From: Roseibium polysiphoniae
GTDB taxonomy: Bacteria; Pseudomonadota; Alphaproteobacteria; Rhizobiales; Stappiaceae
Assembly: GCF_014842925.1 (NCBI RefSeq)
Contig: NZ_JACYXJ010000001.1
Location: 558,001 to 622,000, forward strand
Direction of reading: 5' to 3'
DNA length: 64,000 nucleotides
In this document: positions 7,892 to 18,881 of the stretch, piece by piece
Layout: each line of letters begins with the position of its first letter
Position numbering within the stretch: the stretch's first letter is position 1
The notes under the pieces: generated by a model
What the model was told of the DNA's origin: nothing
The model's input: the letters and a program-made list of their open reading frames with translations, nothing else
The model's database searches: none
Translations under genes and position numbers: made by a program

Positions 7892-9934
7892 CTAGCTCTG
7901 GCGACGGCGGCGGCGCCTTGGTGTGCCGCTGTCCCCGGGCGGTTCGCGGCGTTCAGGCAATGACATCGCGGCGCGCAGGTGCTCGAACGGGTCGACCTTG
8001 TTCGGCAGGGCCATCGCGTTGACGAAATGCTCCTGGAATTTCGGCTCGAGTGCCGTTTCGATCTTTTCGATGTCGCGCACGGTTTTTTCCACCTCGCGGC
8101 GGTGGTCTGAGTTGAGCAAAGCCATGCGGGCGCCCGTTCCCGCGGCATTGCCCACACCCGACACGCCGTCCAGTGGGCAGTCGGGGATGAGACCCAGCAC
8201 CATGGCGTAGCTCGGATCAATATAGCTGCCAAAGGCGCCAGCAAGACGGATGCGGTCGATGCGGTTGGTGCCAAGCTTGTCCTGCAGGAGTTTGACGCCG
8301 GCATAGAGCGCGGCCTTGGCAAGTTGGATCGCGCGAATATCCGTCTGCTGGATCGCGATCTCGATGCCATCCGTGGCAATCGAATAGGAGAAGGTTCGCC
8401 CGGTGGCGACGATACGCGGCGTGCGTGCGGCCGTCGCGCCATCAATGACGCCGTCTTCGGTGATCAGGCCGCAGAGGAACATTTCGGCCACCGCCTCGAT
8501 GATACCTGAACCGCAGATGCCGGTGACACCGACCTGATCGATCTTCCCGGCAAAGCCCTCTTCATCCGACCACTCGTCAAGACCGATGACCTTGTAGCGG
8601 GGCTCCAACGTGTTCCTGTCGATGCGAATGCGCTCGATGGCGCCGGGAGCTGCCCGTTGACCGGACGAGATTTCCGCGCCTTCGAAGGCCGGGCCTGTCG
8701 GTGAGCTGGCCGCCAGAAGACGCTCCCGGTTGCCGAGAACGATCTCGGCATTGGTACCAACATCAACCAGCAGTGTGATCTCGTCGCTCGAACCGGGGGC
8801 TTCTGCGAGGGTCGCAGCGGCTGCGTCCGCACCCACGTGGCCTGCAATACAGGGCAGCATGTAGATCTGAGCGCCCGGGTTCATTTCCAGATCCAGATCC
8901 CGGCCCTTGAGATGGAGCGCATCAGAAACCGCAAGAGCAAAGGGCGCGCCGCCAAGTTCGACCGGGTCGATGCCGAGGAAAAGGTGGTGCATCACCGGAT
9001 TGCCAACGAAGGCGGCATCAAGAATATCGGTGCGCTCGGCACCGACGTCCGCAGCAAGTTTTCCGATCAGGGCATTGATCGCCTCGCGCACGGTGCGTGT
9101 CAGATCGGGCAGCCGGGCCGGGTTCATCTGCACGTAGGAGACGCGCGACATCAGGTCCTCGCCGAAGCGAATTTGCGGATTGGACGTGCCGGCGGACGAC
9201 ACGGTTCTGCCGGTGGCAAGGTCGCAAAGGTGGGCTGCAATGGTTGTTGAACCAATGTCGACGGCGAGTCCGTAGACAGTGGTCTTTTCACCCGGCCAGA
9301 GAGCAACAATGGAAGCCGGCGCGTCACCATCGTGGTGAACCGCTGCCGTCACGCACCACTTTCCCTGGCGCAGAAGCTTTTGAATCTCTGGAAGAAGAAA
9401 CGGATCTATCGTGATAAAATCGTTCGATAATTGATCGCGTCCGATTTTATCGCGAACCGCCTCGCGCAGCCGATCCGCATCACCGCGAGGCGTCTCCATA
9501 TCTGGTTCGGCAAGCGTGACGGTGACGAGCGAAATCGAGGATTTCGGCGTGATGGCCTTGGCCTCTGCGCGCTTGCGCACAACCTGCCGATTGGTCTGTG
9601 CGTCGGTCGGTACATCGACCACGAGATCGCCGAGGATTTTCGCCTGACAGGAGAGCCTTCTGTCAGCGCGCATATTGCGCAGTGAGCGGTAGCGGGCCTC
9701 CGCCTCGCTTTCGTCTCCAAGGTGTTCGGCCGAACTTGTCAGAGCCTCCTTGGCGAATGCGCCTTCGGAAACCTGGACCTGGCACCGGCCGCAAATGCCG
9801 CGCCCGCCGCAAACAGATTCCACATAGACCCCGAGCGAGCGAGCCGCGTCCAGCAGAGGCGTGCCGATTGGGAATGTGCCCCGCCGTCCGCTGGGCTGGA
9901 ATACGACTTTCGCGGTTTGCGGGGCCTCGCTCAC
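7892..9934 (-). CDS. RamA-like reductive activator of corrinoid proteins (2Fe-2S + ASKHA, DUF4445)
   Basis: The 680-residue protein begins with a plant-type ferredoxin domain whose cluster ligands are Cys42, Cys48, Cys51 and Cys96. It continues as an ASKHA-fold ATPase region of the DUF4445 type, with AVDIGSTT and LLVDVGTNAE nucleotide-binding motifs. Such proteins use ATP and an electron to return accidentally oxidised Co(II) corrinoid to Co(I). That is a maintenance job any corrinoid methyltransferase needs, above all in an aerobe. It is the last gene of the minus-strand operon, 6 bases after the 117-residue protein. The GTG start at 9934 is set by that spacing and by the ferredoxin domain beginning at once. 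It ends in six arginines followed by QS. Confidence 0.88.
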   Translation of the reverse strand: MSEAPQTAKVVFQPSGRRGTFPIGTPLLDAARSLGVYVESVCGGRGICGRCQVQVSEGAFAKEALTSSAEHLGDESEAEARYRSLRNMRADRRLSCQAKILGDLVVDVPTDAQTNRQVVRKRAEAKAITPKSSISLVTVTLAEPDMETPRGDADRLREAVRDKIGRDQLSNDFITIDPFLLPEIQKLLRQGKWCVTAAVHHDGDAPASIVALWPGEKTTVYGLAVDIGSTTIAAHLCDLATGRTVSSAGTSNPQIRFGEDLMSRVSYVQMNPARLPDLTRTVREAINALIGKLAADVGAERTDILDAAFVGNPVMHHLFLGIDPVELGGAPFALAVSDALHLKGRDLDLEMNPGAQIYMLPCIAGHVGADAAAATLAEAPGSSDEITLLVDVGTNAEIVLGNRERLLAASSPTGPAFEGAEISSGQRAAPGAIERIRIDRNTLEPRYKVIGLDEWSDEEGFAGKIDQVGVTGICGSGIIEAVAEMFLCGLITEDGVIDGATAARTPRIVATGRTFSYSIATDGIEIAIQQTDIRAIQLAKAALYAGVKLLQDKLGTNRIDRIRLAGAFGSYIDPSYAMVLGLIPDCPLDGVSGVGNAAGTGARMALLNSDHRREVEKTVRDIEKIETALEPKFQEHFVNAMALPNKVDPFEHLRAAMSLPERREPPGDSGTPRRRRRRQS

Positions 9935-9940
9935 GGTCGA

Positions 9941-10294
9941 TCAGCCCTTGTTGGAGGCCAGACGGTCGGAGTTCGAACGTACCCGCTTGGCATAGGGGCC
10001 AATGAACGCCCCGGCGGCTTTTTCGCCGGTAATCGCTGCTGATACGGGCGTGCGTCCGCAGGCAATGGCCGTCATCGCGGCGACCGTTCCCTCGATCATG
10101 ACCTTGTTGAAGGCCTGCGTGCCTTCCGCGGTTGCAGCGGCTTTTTCGGAGAACATCTTGTTGATCTCCGTATCGTCCTGAGACTGTCCGGTCAGATATG
10201 CTGTCGCCATCGCTTGTGATCTCGCGGCGATGACCAGTGGCGCGTGAAACCAGAGGCTCGCGAAGTCGCGTGCCAGGGTGTTCTTTCGGCCCAT
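9941..10294 (-). CDS. Unknown 117-residue protein in the corrinoid operon
   Basis: The gene sits 11 bases after the methyl-THF:corrinoid methyltransferase gene and 6 bases before the activator gene, with an AAGGA ribosome site 7 bases before its ATG, so it is a true operon member. The protein is mainly alpha-helical by composition, Ala-rich, without signal peptide, membrane segment or cysteine cluster. It has an aromatic N-terminal patch (SLWFHAP) and a basic C-terminus. I do not recognise the family. The patch and helical make-up faintly recall phasins, but this is not a claim of homology. A structural or chaperone role for the methyl-transfer proteins is only a guess from context. Confidence 0.75.
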   Translation of the reverse strand: MGRKNTLARDFASLWFHAPLVIAARSQAMATAYLTGQSQDDTEINKMFSEKAAATAEGTQAFNKVMIEGTVAAMTAIACGRTPVSAAITGEKAAGAFIGPYAKRVRSNSDRLASNKG

Positions 10295-10305
10295 TCAATA
10301 TTCCT

Positions 10306-11268
10306 TTAGCTTGCGCTCTGGCGCCGGCGGCCTTCTCGGCCACCTCTGCGTCGCCCACCATCCCCTTTCGTCATGTCCGGGGAAGCTGTTGCGTTCGACC
10401 CTGATGCGGGTACGTGATCTCTATAGGCCATTATCCAGTCTTGGCAATTGGCATCGTGTCCGGCCAAAACATTTGCGGCCCGTACCATTTCCATCTCCTG
10501 TGGTCGGCAGGGGTTCATGATGGCACTGGTCATGCCTGATGCTATCACCATTGGAATGAACGCCGAGTTTATGCCGTGGCGATGGGGCAGGCCGAAGGAA
10601 ACATTGGAAAGACCACAGGTCGAATTCACCTTCAGCTCTTCCTTCAACCGTCTGAGCAGCTTGAACACCTGGTCCCCGGCCGTGCCCATTGCGCCGATCG
10701 GCATGACCAGCGGGTCAACCACGATGTCATGCGCCGGAATGCCAAAGTCGGCTGCGCGCTCAACGATCTTCTTGGCGACCGCGAAGCGGACATCGGGATC
10801 TTCCGAGATGCCGGTTTCATCATTGGAGATGGCGACCACAGGCACATCGTATTTCTTGATCAATGGCAGGATTGCTTCGAGTTTCTCTTCCTCTCCCGTC
10901 ACCGAATTGACCAGCGGGCGGCCCTTGGCGACCTTCAGGCCGGCCTCAATGGCCGCCGTCACAGAGGAATCGATGGAAAGCGGGACATCGACAAGCCCTT
11001 GAACCAGCTCGAGTGTTTGAACAAGCAGAGGAGGTTCGGTCTCGTTCGGATTGACGGCTGTGACGCCGGCATTGACGTCGAGCATCGTGGCACCGGCAGC
11101 GACTTGCGCCAGTGCATCTGCGGTGACTGTGTCGAAATTGCCGGCGATCATTTCCGCCGCAAGCTTCTTTCTGCCCGTGGGGTTGATCCGTTCGCCGATC
11201 ACGCAAAACGGCTGATCGAAGCCGATCGTGATTTCTTTCGTGGCCGAGGCAACAACGGTGCGGGTCAT
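10306..11268 (-). CDS. Methyltetrahydrofolate:corrinoid methyltransferase (pterin-binding, MtgA/AcsE type)
   Basis: The protein (320 residues) has a dihydropteroate synthase-like barrel beginning with the ERINPTGRKK motif and running through LDVNAG and PLSIDSS, the pterin-binding pattern of methyl-THF:corrinoid methyltransferases. It would move the methyl group between the corrinoid protein and tetrahydrofolate; next to a methylene-THF reductase, methyl-THF formation is the likely direction. The ATG at 11268 overlaps the stop of the preceding gene as ATGA, which fixes the start and rejects a 23-residue longer reading. Past the barrel is a 30-residue low-complexity tail rich in Gly and Arg ending RRRQSAS, close to the end of the activator protein. 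Confidence 0.88.
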   Translation of the reverse strand: MTRTVVASATKEITIGFDQPFCVIGERINPTGRKKLAAEMIAGNFDTVTADALAQVAAGATMLDVNAGVTAVNPNETEPPLLVQTLELVQGLVDVPLSIDSSVTAAIEAGLKVAKGRPLVNSVTGEEEKLEAILPLIKKYDVPVVAISNDETGISEDPDVRFAVAKKIVERAADFGIPAHDIVVDPLVMPIGAMGTAGDQVFKLLRRLKEELKVNSTCGLSNVSFGLPHRHGINSAFIPMVIASGMTSAIMNPCRPQEMEMVRAANVLAGHDANCQDWIMAYRDHVPASGSNATASPDMTKGDGGRRRGGREGRRRQSAS

Positions 11269-12146
11269 TGGGCGATCTCCTGGGGTGTCACACTGCCTGC
11301 GTCCCGAAAGGACCAGCTGCCGCGCGTATTGAGCCACTCGGATGTCTTGGCAATGCCGCCGAACGGGTAGACATGGATCTGAGCCAGCGGTGTTTCCGGT
11401 TCGCGCTGGAGACGCGCCTCGAGCGGCGCGACCATTGTCTCCGGGTCATATCCGGTCAGCATGGAGACCACGGAGCCGCCGCGTTTCTTCAGGAAATTGA
11501 GGGAGTTTTCGACCCCGGCGAAAGCGGCGTATTTCAGCAGGGTGGTCATTTTGGCAGGCCCTGCAACGCCGACATGGACCGGAAACCGGTTGCCCCATTG
11601 TGTCAGCGTGTCGAGCCAGAGGTTCAGCCGCACCGGGTCGAAGCCGAACTGGGTGACGATGTGAAAATCGGCGTCGCTTTCCGTTGCCAGCTCATGCTTG
11701 CGTTCAAGGAAATTCCGGATGATCTCAGGGGGGATATCTGGTGCTCCCTCCGGATGACCCGCCACGCCAACGCTTTGGATGCCAAGCTTGTCGAACAGTC
11801 CGGTCTCAAGCAGCGCAACGGATGAGGTGAGGGGCCCGCTGAACTCCGCTTCGCCGGCAATCGCCAGGACGTGGCGGACGCCTGCCTCTTGTGTGAGACG
11901 CGTGATCCGCCGCTCGAAAGCCGCAAGGTTGGGGTAGCGCCGCGCGGCCATATGCGGCACCGGCAGATGGCCATTCTCTGTCAGCCGTGCGCTGGCTGCG
12001 ACGATCTGATCCTCCGGCGCGTTGCCGAGATCCGTCACATAAACGCGCGTTCCGGCAGGAATGAGCTCAAGAAGCTCCGGTTTTTCCAAGACTTGCCGAG
12101 GCGACATCTCGGTGGAAGCGGGCAGGGGCGTTGCAATCTGCATCAT
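11265..12146 (-). CDS. Methylenetetrahydrofolate reductase family protein
   Basis: The protein (293 residues) has the MetF-type barrel, visible in stretches such as GVAGHPEGAPD near 155 and TQFGFDP near 190. It should interconvert methyl-THF and methylene-THF using flavin. In this operon it would oxidise methyl-THF made by the neighbouring methyltransferase, the reverse of its methionine-synthesis direction. The start ATG at 12146 overlaps the stop of the upstream gene as ATGA, and the 3' end overlaps the next gene the same way, so these three genes are translationally coupled. It differs from housekeeping MetF by lying in a catabolic operon; whether the genome has another copy cannot be seen here. 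Confidence 0.85.
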   Translation of the reverse strand: MMQIATPLPASTEMSPRQVLEKPELLELIPAGTRVYVTDLGNAPEDQIVAASARLTENGHLPVPHMAARRYPNLAAFERRITRLTQEAGVRHVLAIAGEAEFSGPLTSSVALLETGLFDKLGIQSVGVAGHPEGAPDIPPEIIRNFLERKHELATESDADFHIVTQFGFDPVRLNLWLDTLTQWGNRFPVHVGVAGPAKMTTLLKYAAFAGVENSLNFLKKRGGSVVSMLTGYDPETMVAPLEARLQREPETPLAQIHVYPFGGIAKTSEWLNTRGSWSFRDAGSVTPQEIAQ

Positions 12147-12454
12147 GCTCTGTCTCCAGCTGCCCAACCGGCGTTGGCGATAAGGGTTTTGATCAAGGGC
12201 TTTTGATAGGTGTCGACAATCTCTGCGAGCGCGCTGTCTGCCTCCGGCTCCAGATCATCGGAGACCTCGACCGGGTCGGATCGGCGCCATTCGGCGAGAT
12301 AGGCTTCGCTGTCCTTCGCGCCGACTTTCATCGCGCAGGCGTCAATCGCCTCCATGAAGACCGGCGGCAATTCACGGCGCGAAGCCTTGCGGCCTTTCTT
12401 GATCAGGACCTGGGCCGGAATATCCCGCCAGTAGACGATGATTTTATGTGCCAT
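12143..12454 (-). CDS. Small PF13769-type ("virulence factor") protein
   Basis: The 103-residue cytoplasmic protein begins IIVYWRDIPAQV and matches the small family labelled virulence factor (PF13769). That label is historical and says nothing certain about function. No catalytic motif, signal peptide or membrane segment is visible. Its stop overlaps the start of the methylene-THF reductase gene by four bases, so the two are made together. I infer an accessory role in C1 or corrinoid metabolism from context only. A 118-base gap with a strong inverted repeat separates it from the DUF1638 gene upstream. Confidence 0.8.
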   Translation of the reverse strand: MAHKIIVYWRDIPAQVLIKKGRKASRRELPPVFMEAIDACAMKVGAKDSEAYLAEWRRSDPVEVSDDLEPEADSALAEIVDTYQKPLIKTLIANAGWAAGDRA

Positions 12455-12482
12455 CAGTGCTCCCTCGCTCCTCCCCCGAGCG

Positions 12483-12523
12483 CGTCTGGACCAACAGTGT
12501 CGGGCCGGTCGCGTGTCCAGACG
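12483..12523 (-). other. Intra-operon hairpin
   Basis: A perfect 9-base inverted repeat (CGTCTGGAC / GTCCAGACG, 23-base loop) lies between the DUF1638 stop and the start of the PF13769 gene. No U-run follows it on the transcribed strand, so it is not a standard terminator. It could be an mRNA processing or stability element setting different levels for the corrinoid protein and the downstream genes. This is seen in sequence; the role is inference. Confidence 0.35.
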
Positions 12524-12572
12524 AGGGATTGCGTCATGGCGGAATGGAAAAACGACGCAGGGAAACTTTGTC

Positions 12573-15489
<2,917 letters not shown>

Positions 15490-15493
15490 GACC

Positions 15494-16570
15494 TTGAGCG
15501 ACGTATCTCCAATCCAGGGCACCGGTGTCTGGCAAGACAGCGAGTTGCTGGAATGCGTTTCCGTGATTCCGGAAGTGCCCAACACGATGACCTTTTCGTT
15601 CCGCGCGCCCTCCGGTGCGTTGTTCGACTATCTGACCGGTCAGTTTTTGACACTGGAGATCCCTGTTCCAGGCGGCCCGCTTCACCGGACCTACACGATC
15701 TCCTCTTCACCATCGCGTCCGCGCTCGTTGTCTGTCACCGTGAAGGCCCAGGAAAACTCCATTGGCACACGGTGGATGCTGGACAACCTGGTGCCTGGCA
15801 TGAAGATCAAGGCGATTGGCCCGGCGGGCCATTTCTCCATGGTCCATCATCCTTCAGACAAATATCTGTTTATCTCTGCGGGATCTGGCATCACGCCGAT
15901 GATGTCCATGACCACCTGGATGTTCGACCTGGGGTCAGAGCCGGATATCGTCTTCATCAATTGCGCGCGCCGCCCGTCGGAAATCATCTTCCGGGAACGG
16001 CTTGAGCATATGGCCAGCCGGTCACAGGGCATCAATCTGAAGTTCGTTGTTGATGGCCCGGACCTCTATCGTCCCTGGACAGGCTACCAGGGCCAGTTCA
16101 ATCAGCTGATGCTCGGGCTTATGGCGCCCGACTATCTGGAACGTGAGGTCTATTGCTGTGGCCCCGAGCCCTTCATGCAGGCGGTCCGCGAAGCGCTCCA
16201 GGGCCTCGGCTTTGATATGGACCGTTACCATCAGGAAAGCTTCCATGCGCCGGCGCAGGCCGTTGAAGAACTACCGGCCGTTGATGACGTTGTGCCTGAT
16301 GAGGATGCGGGTGCCGAAATCCGCTTTGCCCTGTCCGGTGTCACGGCCAAATGCATGGAGACGGATACGGTTCTGGCAACTGCACGCGCCTCCGGCCTCA
16401 ACATTCCCTCAGGCTGCACCTTTGGCGTTTGCGGCACCTGCAAGGTCAAGAAGCGCAAGGGCGAGGTGCATATGGTGCACAACGGCGGCATCTCGGAAGA
16501 CGAGATCGCTGACGGCTATATTCTCGCCTGCTGCTCGCATCCCATCGGCAAGGTGGATGTGGACGTGTGA
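15494..16570 (+). CDS. gbcB: Glycine betaine monooxygenase, ferredoxin reductase subunit
   Basis: The protein of 358 residues has an FAD domain (RTYTISSSP near 75), an NAD(P) domain (GSGITPMM near 130, CCGPEPF near 220) and a C-terminal 2Fe-2S ferredoxin domain. The cluster ligands are in the string CTFGVCGTC and a last cysteine about 30 residues later. It passes electrons from NAD(P)H to the Rieske subunit GbcA. The start is TTG 15494, chosen because GGAG at 15483-15486 stands 7 bases before it; the upstream TTG at 15476 would overlap gbcA and lacks a site. It converges on the formate-THF ligase gene, 19 bases away. Confidence 0.9.
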   Translation: MSDVSPIQGTGVWQDSELLECVSVIPEVPNTMTFSFRAPSGALFDYLTGQFLTLEIPVPGGPLHRTYTISSSPSRPRSLSVTVKAQENSIGTRWMLDNLVPGMKIKAIGPAGHFSMVHHPSDKYLFISAGSGITPMMSMTTWMFDLGSEPDIVFINCARRPSEIIFRERLEHMASRSQGINLKFVVDGPDLYRPWTGYQGQFNQLMLGLMAPDYLEREVYCCGPEPFMQAVREALQGLGFDMDRYHQESFHAPAQAVEELPAVDDVVPDEDAGAEIRFALSGVTAKCMETDTVLATARASGLNIPSGCTFGVCGTCKVKKRKGEVHMVHNGGISEDEIADGYILACCSHPIGKVDVDV

Positions 16571-16589
16571 ACGCCGCCCGGTCGTAGGG

Positions 16590-18260
16590 CTAAAATAGCC
16601 CCTCGATCTGACCGTTGTCGTCCAGCCCGATGTGGTTCGCTGAAGGAACGCTCGGCAGACCGGGCATGGTCATGATCTCTCCGCAGATTGCCACTACGAA
16701 ACCGGCGCCCGCCGAAAGCCTGACCTCGCGCACCGGCACGCTGTGACCGGTTGGTGCGCCGCGCAGGGCTGGGTCCGTCGAGAAAGAATACTGGGTCTTG
16801 GCCATGCAGACTGGGAGATGTCCAAAGCCATCGGCCTCCCAGCGGCGCAGTTGATCCCGCACCGATTTGTCAGCGAGAACCTCATCTGCCCTGTAGATCC
16901 GCTTCGCGATCTGCTCGATTTTCTCAAACAGCGGCAGCTCGTCATTGTAAAGCGGAGCAAATTGGGCGGTATCGCTTTCGGCAAGCTCGACCACCTTGTG
17001 CGCGAGAGTTTCAGTGCCCGCGCCTCCATCTGCCCAATGCGTCGCCAGGACGGCGTCTGTGCCGTGGTTGGCGCAATAGGCCTTGATGGCGGCGACTTCC
17101 GCATCCGTATCGGCGGTGAAGTGATTGATCGCGACCACCGCAGGCACGCCGAACTGTTTGACGTTCTCGATGTGCCGGCCCAGATTGGCGCAGCCCTTTG
17201 TCACAGCGTCGACATTCTCTGATCCCAGGTCCTCTTTCGCGACACCGCCGTTCATCTTGAGCGCACGGACGGTTGCGACAATCACCACCGCCTTGGGGGA
17301 AAGCCCCGCCTTGCGGCACTTGATGTCGAAGAATTTCTCGGCGCCCAGATCGGCACCGAATCCCGCTTCCGTCACCACGTAGTCGGCAAGTTTGAGCGCG
17401 GACCTTGTCGCCATAACCGAGTTGCAGCCATGGGCGATGTTGGCAAACGGGCCGCCATGGACGAAGGCCGGGTTGTTTTCCAGGGTCTGGACCAGGTTTG
17501 GCTGGATTGCCTCCTTGAGAAGGACAGTCATCGCACCGTCTGCCTCAAGTTCGCGCGCCGTGATCGCACTCTTGTCGCGCCTGTAGGCGACGATGATGTT
17601 GCCGAGGCGGTCCTGCAGGTCTTCCAGACTGGTTGAGAGGCAGAGGATTGCCATGATCTCGGAAGCGACCGTGATGTCGAAACCGGCTTCTCGGGGAAAT
17701 CCGTTTGAGACACCTCCTAGGGAGCTGACGATCGTCCGCAGGGCGCGGTCGTTCATATCCATGACCCTGCGCCAGGTGACACGGCGGGTGTCGATCTCCA
17801 GCGCATTGCCCCAGTAGATGTGATTGTCGATCAGCGCCGACAGGAGATTATGCGCAGAGGTGATGGCGTGAAAGTCACCGGTGAAATGGAGGTTGATGTC
17901 CTCCATGGGCACGACCTGCGCCTTGCCGCCGCCAGCGGCTCCACCCTTCATGCCGAAACAGGGACCGAGAGAAGGTTCGCGCAGGCATACGGCTGTCTTC
18001 TTGCCGATCCGGTTCAAACCATCGCCGAGCCCGACAGTGGTCGTGGTCTTGCCTTCACCGGCGGGTGTGGGGCTGATCGCCGTGACGAGAACAAGCTTTC
18101 CATCTGGTCGGTCTGCGAGAGACCTCAGGAAATCGCTCCCGATCTTGGCCTTCGTTCGGCCGAAGGGGATGAGGGCGTCTTCTGGAATTCCAAGTTGTTC
18201 GCCGATATCGGCAATGGGCTGCATCTTCGCCGCGCGCGCAATCTCGATATCACTGCTCAT
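16590..18260 (-). CDS. fhs: Formate--tetrahydrofolate ligase
   Basis: The 556-residue protein is full-length formyl-THF synthetase with the ATP-binding loop [12 protein letters not shown] at 64-75. It joins formate, ATP and THF, or runs in reverse to release formate and make ATP. In a locus that turns betaine methyl groups into methylene-THF, the reverse direction would finish C1 oxidation with energy gain; FolD, which makes the step between, is not in this window. An AGAGGAAG ribosome site precedes the ATG. A short hairpin (GGGCTA-AAA-TAGCCC, 16587-16601) overlaps the stop codon and may end transcription weakly. Confidence 0.95.
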   Translation of the reverse strand: MSSDIEIARAAKMQPIADIGEQLGIPEDALIPFGRTKAKIGSDFLRSLADRPDGKLVLVTAISPTPAGEGKTTTTVGLGDGLNRIGKKTAVCLREPSLGPCFGMKGGAAGGGKAQVVPMEDINLHFTGDFHAITSAHNLLSALIDNHIYWGNALEIDTRRVTWRRVMDMNDRALRTIVSSLGGVSNGFPREAGFDITVASEIMAILCLSTSLEDLQDRLGNIIVAYRRDKSAITARELEADGAMTVLLKEAIQPNLVQTLENNPAFVHGGPFANIAHGCNSVMATRSALKLADYVVTEAGFGADLGAEKFFDIKCRKAGLSPKAVVIVATVRALKMNGGVAKEDLGSENVDAVTKGCANLGRHIENVKQFGVPAVVAINHFTADTDAEVAAIKAYCANHGTDAVLATHWADGGAGTETLAHKVVELAESDTAQFAPLYNDELPLFEKIEQIAKRIYRADEVLADKSVRDQLRRWEADGFGHLPVCMAKTQYSFSTDPALRGAPTGHSVPVREVRLSAGAGFVVAICGEIMTMPGLPSVPSANHIGLDDNGQIEGLF

Positions 18261-18532
18261 GCCTGGGCTTCCTCTCGTGCGATCGTGATGACTTATATTT
18301 ACTGCCGCCTTGCCGTTGGCGAGAGCTTATTTGATGTCGTTCAAGACGCTAGAGGTATGCGCGCTGCAACAAAGATCACAGATACGACAGTCCAAGGAGT
18401 GAAAGCGACACTATGAGGGGTGCGCAGGAAACCCAAAGACGGCCGAGGCGCGAACGCACCGGCTGGCTTCGGGGCTGCAAGCTCACACTCGTTCCCTTGG
18501 CGCACGAAGCGAGAGCAGATGGAGCAGGTGGC

Positions 18533-18727
18533 TCAGCTGAGTTCTGCCTTGCTGTTGCGTGTCAGAAAACGAACGAGAGGGCACATGTTGGTGGCTGAAG
18601 CGAACATCATGTGGGCGCCGGCGAAGCCTGTCAGCCATAACCAGTTCTGATTCTGGTAGACGGCGAGAAGGACGGAGGCCAGGACGATTGCACCAGCGAC
18701 GAAGATCAGTTTGCGTTCCATGGACAT
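18533..18727 (-). CDS. Small DUF2892-like inner-membrane protein
   Basis: The 64-residue protein starts at ATG 18727, with GGAG 8 bases upstream. It has two hydrophobic segments (about 5-23 and 28-45) and then NMCPLVRFL, resembling the DUF2892/YgaP membrane-domain family with its conserved C-P pair. The function of free-standing members is unknown. A longer reading to 18970 is rejected because the added part looks random. The upstream region is A/T-rich (ATATATATTC near 18760) and could be the promoter. About 270 bases between this gene and fhs hold nothing I can identify. Confidence 0.72.
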   Translation of the reverse strand: MSMERKLIFVAGAIVLASVLLAVYQNQNWLWLTGFAGAHMMFASATNMCPLVRFLTRNSKAELS

Positions 18728-18881
18728 TTTACAGTCTCCAGCAGGGCCAACTCGGCCAAGATATATATTCGATAAAGTGAACATATACGCTTTGCGCTTG
18801 TCTTGCCAGAAGATATCCTTGCGGCAAAGCGTCCTGCGGAGGTTCACGTAGAGTGCAGGTGTCCGTAGAGGATGAGAAAGC

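Noticed and set aside
16587..16601. Short hairpin at the fhs stop codon as a bidirectional terminator for gbcB and fhs
   Set aside because: Only six base pairs and no T-run; noted but too weak to call as a separate feature.
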